Below, piece after piece: positions 30,690 through 32,172 of a DNA stretch of 32,172 bases. Origin of the DNA: Leptolyngbya sp. 'hensonii' (GTDB taxonomy: Bacteria; Cyanobacteriota; Cyanobacteriia; GCF-001939115); NCBI RefSeq assembly GCF_001939115.1, contig NZ_MQTZ01000062.1, forward strand, positions 1 through 32,172. The letters run 5' to 3'. The notes beneath the pieces are model-generated. The model had not been told where the DNA came from. It worked only from the letters and a program-made list of their open reading frames with translations, and made no database searches. Each line of letters opens with the position of its first letter. Positions within the stretch are counted from its first letter, which is position 1. The position numbers and the translations under genes are program-made.

Positions 30690-31186
30690 AGCTGGGGGGC
30701 CTACTCTCCCTCACCCTTAGCTTCTGGCTCTTACCTGTCTGTTTCCCCCTGAAGCGATATGAGCAGGGGATATCACTGGCGATCGCCCTGGTGTCTGCCG
30801 TGGCCCTGGTCCATCATTCCCGTTGCACCCTGCAACAGGAAGACTACGATCGGCAGTTCCAGTTAATGGACCAGGAGTTACAGCGATCGGAGCTGGCGTT
30901 GCAGACCTACCAGGCGGAACAGGCTTTGCAAGAGCGATACTTGCAACCGTCAACGCTGGAAGTACTTCCGCTTCCACTTCCCGGAAGTACTTCCACTTCC
31001 GGAAGCACTTCCACTTCCACTTCCGGAAGCACTTCCACTGAAGACAGCACGTTGCTGGCTGAAATCAGGAAGTTGCAGTCTCAGGGTATGAGTCCAACTG
31101 CGATCGTCAAATGTATTTGGGGCACTTCCTCAGGCCGATCGTTTCAAAGGGCAATGGCCCATTACAAACGGCTGACCAGGGAATGA
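30671..31186 (+). CDS. Membrane-anchored coiled-coil protein with repeat linker and C-terminal IWG module
   Basis: A 171-residue protein: two hydrophobic segments (about 7-26 and 33-48), a Gln/Glu coiled coil (52-92), a Ser/Thr/Gly linker made of hexanucleotide repeats (about 104-125) and a 45-residue C-terminal module LLAEIRKLQSQGMSPTAIVK followed by IWGTSSGRSFQRAMAHYKRL (split here). The last part looks like a compact helical nucleic-acid or protein-binding tail; I cannot name its family. GGGGGTG precedes the ATG. It is the last gene before the convergent terminator at 31214. Confidence 0.75.
   Translation: MFAEYLKLGGLLSLTLSFWLLPVCFPLKRYEQGISLAIALVSAVALVHHSRCTLQQEDYDRQFQLMDQELQRSELALQTYQAEQALQERYLQPSTLEVLPLPLPGSTSTSGSTSTSTSGSTSTEDSTLLAEIRKLQSQGMSPTAIVKCIWGTSSGRSFQRAMAHYKRLTRE
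30957..31039 (+). repeat. Degenerate CTTCCA hexanucleotide repeat tract
   Basis: Repeated CTTCCA and GGAAGCACTTCCACTTCC units, with GGAAGTACTTCC palindromes, encode a (Gly-)Ser-Thr-Ser-Thr linker in the 171-residue membrane protein. The unit length is a multiple of three, so changes in copy number keep the frame and alter only linker length. Confidence 0.85.
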
Positions 31187-31213
31187 CTGCAACGCTGCAA
31201 TGCCTTGCCACAC

Positions 31214-31250
31214 AAACCCACGGATATACCTAAATAGTATCTGTGGGTTT
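31214..31250. terminator. Hairpin terminator between convergent genes
   Basis: AAACCCACGGATA (31214-31226) pairs with TATCTGTGGGTTT (31238-31250) over 13 positions with one G-U, around an 11-nt loop. It is flanked by T-rich sequence on the plus side and lies between the plus-strand operon and the minus-strand TPR gene, so it can serve both. Confidence 0.7.
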
Positions 31251-31265
31251 CTCTGCTGAACTGGC

Positions 31266-31301
31266 GAGGACTATTGTGTTGAAGAGGACTATTGTGTTGA
31301 A
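31266..31301. repeat. Perfect 18-bp tandem duplication
   Basis: GAGGACTATTGTGTTGAA occurs twice in a row (31266-31283 and 31284-31301), just after the TPR stop codon. It is a simple tandem duplication; whether it marks an element boundary is unknown. Confidence 0.8.
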
Positions 31302-31313
31302 ATTGATCGTGCT

Positions 31314-32172
31314 TCAGAGATCGTCTTGCCCTTCACCCAGATGCGATCTCTGACTAGCACGGTTCTTATACTGGTTAGCTTGTAAACGACACATCAATGC
31401 CAGATTTTGACGAATTTGCATAGTTTCAGGGTGAGCAAGACCCAATATCTTTTCTGTGAGGTCAAGAGCCTGTTGATAGAGGGGTTCCGCCTCAGCATAG
31501 TGTCCCTGGGATTCGTAGAGTCCCGCCAGATTGTTGAGACTGGTGGCCACATCGGGATGCTCGGACCCCAACAGTCGCTGTCTCAGCTCCAATGCCTGCT
31601 GATAGAGGGGTTCCGCCTCCAGGTAGCGTCCCTGGGATTTGTAGAGTCCCGCCAGATTGTTGAGACTTAAGGCCACATCGGGATGCTCCTCCCCCGACAG
31701 TCGCCGATACATCTCCAATGCCTGCTGATAGAGGGGTTCCGCCTCCAGGTAGCGGCCCTGGGAGTAGTAGAGTTCCGCCAGATTGTTGAGACTTTGGGCC
31801 ACATATGGATGCTCCTCTCCCAACAGTCGCCGATGCAGCTCCAATGCCTGCTTCAAGAGGGGTTCCGCCTCCAGGTAGCGGCCCTGGGAGGAGTAGAGAT
31901 TCGCCAGACTGCTAAGACTGGTGGCCACATCGGGATGCTCCTCCCCCAACAGTCGCTGTCTCAGCTCCAATGCCTGCTTCAAGAGGGGTTCCGCCTCCAG
32001 GTAGCGTCCCTGGGAGTAGTAGAGTCCCGCCAGATTGTTGAGACTGGTGGCCACATCGGGATGCTCCTCCCCCAACAGTCGCCGATACAGTTTCAAGGCC
32101 TGCTGATAGAGGGGTTCCGCCGCAGCGTAGCGTCCCTGGGATTTGTAGAGTCCCGCCAGATTGTTGAGACTT
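31314..32172 (-). CDS. TPR (kinesin light chain-like) repeat protein, 5'-truncated by window edge
   Basis: The visible 286 codons are open to the right edge, so the N-terminus lies outside the window. They hold about six copies of a 42-residue unit of the form HPDVATSLNNLAGLYYSQGR followed by YLEAEPLLKQALELRQRLLG, the TPR_12/kinesin-light-chain pattern common in cyanobacteria. The C-terminal end (LGLAHPETMQIRQNLALMCRLQ) closes the superhelix, and the last 25 residues are polar. Such proteins mediate protein-protein contacts and are often fused N-terminally to NB-ARC, CHAT or similar effector domains, which cannot be checked here. The TTG at 32096 is an internal Leu codon, not a start. Confidence 0.9.
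   Translation of the reverse strand, partial: SLNNLAGLYKSQGRYAAAEPLYQQALKLYRRLLGEEHPDVATSLNNLAGLYYSQGRYLEAEPLLKQALELRQRLLGEEHPDVATSLSSLANLYSSQGRYLEAEPLLKQALELHRRLLGEEHPYVAQSLNNLAELYYSQGRYLEAEPLYQQALEMYRRLSGEEHPDVALSLNNLAGLYKSQGRYLEAEPLYQQALELRQRLLGSEHPDVATSLNNLAGLYESQGHYAEAEPLYQQALDLTEKILGLAHPETMQIRQNLALMCRLQANQYKNRASQRSHLGEGQDDL

Larger units (their letters stand above)
23122..31193. mobile_element. Putative integrative element at tRNA-Ala (right end not resolved)
   Basis: The block begins after the tRNA 3' end and contains a tyrosine integrase pointing away from the tRNA, an Xis-like gene, an HNH nuclease, a RepA-like ATPase, a divergent repressor/operator region, hicBA and a run of small ORFans. 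Intergenic spacing and gene size change sharply from the chromosomal genes on the left. I found no second copy of the tRNA 3' end (TTCGAGTTCCCTATTCTCCA) in the window, so the right boundary given (end of the plus-strand operon) is provisional, and the element may extend past the TPR gene. It has GCGATCGC sites (for example 24924, 25756, 29495 and 30135), suggesting long residence in cyanobacteria. Confidence 0.65.
29405..31193. repeat. Cluster of 23 TGCAAC/GTTGCA hexamers
   Basis: Copies start at 29405, 29429, 29454, 29636, 29679, 29832, 29844, 29850, 30007, 30015, 30034, 30080, 30247, 30288, 30290 (with 30288 forming the palindrome GTTGCAAC), 30344, 30623, 30822, 30831, 30898, 30942, 31072 and 31188. 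They occur in both orientations and in different codon registers. I found two copies in the 5 kb before (26997, 27721). Random expectation in this length is about one. Confidence 0.85.

Noticed and set aside
31509-31530. Possible attR (GGGATTCGTAGAGTCCC resembles the tRNA T-arm GGGATTCGAGTTCCC)
   Set aside because: The match needs an insertion and mismatches, and the sequence is a normal part of a TPR repeat that recurs every 126 bp.

Overview
The window is a stretch of a cyanobacterial chromosome. The signs are many HIP1-type GCGATCGC octamers, a CpcT/CpeT phycobiliprotein lyase, the sulfolipid pair sqdB-sqdX, a two-polarity cytochrome oxidase locus (ctaAB facing ctaCDE) and a GAF-GAF-PAS-cyclase of the Anabaena CyaB1/CyaB2 type. 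The gene content fits a filamentous or otherwise large-genome freshwater or terrestrial lineage better than marine picocyanobacteria. I cannot name the genus.

Positions 1-9150 are respiratory and stress genes. On the minus strand, ctaA and ctaB (heme A pathway) are followed by a DrrA/DrrB-like ABC exporter pair and a separate dps gene. Across a 596-bp intergenic region, ctaC-ctaD-ctaE encode the aa3-type oxidase core on the plus strand and end in two stem-loops. Heme O/A synthesis and the heme A-dependent enzyme are thus made from one divergent locus.

Positions 9150-23121 are plus-strand chromosomal genes: an unusual pentapeptide-repeat/HNH-like/transmembrane/stalk fusion protein; a 140-bp MITE-like element with a clean 9-bp target duplication; a STAS protein; a phytase-like lipoprotein; a CpcT/CpeT lyase; sqdB and sqdX; the adenylate cyclase; a DUF2993 protein; two SAM methyltransferases; a HAD hydrolase; and tRNA-Ala(CGC).

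Positions 23122 to about 31200 look like an integrative element lodged at the 3' end of tRNA-Ala. It starts with a tyrosine integrase pointing away from the tRNA. A minus-strand block follows: an Xis-like gene, an HNH nuclease, a RepA-like hexameric ATPase and small ORFans. This block is controlled from a divergent operator region by an XRE repressor. A plus-strand block follows: hicB-hicA toxin-antitoxin, an HTH protein and four small membrane or coiled-coil proteins. No second copy of the tRNA 3' end is visible, so the right boundary was not found. From 31314 to the right edge there is a truncated gene for a 42-residue TPR repeat protein on the minus strand.

The most unusual signals are in the element: ten GGATCACC/GGTGATCC copies inside the ATPase gene, all in a reading register that keeps the frame; an intrinsic terminator 12 nt upstream of the ATPase start codon, suggesting attenuation; 23 copies of TGCAAC/GTTGCA in 1.8 kb that span several genes; and a duplicated translation-initiation region in front of hicB. 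These are sequence observations. The replication, segregation or regulatory roles suggested for them are inference.
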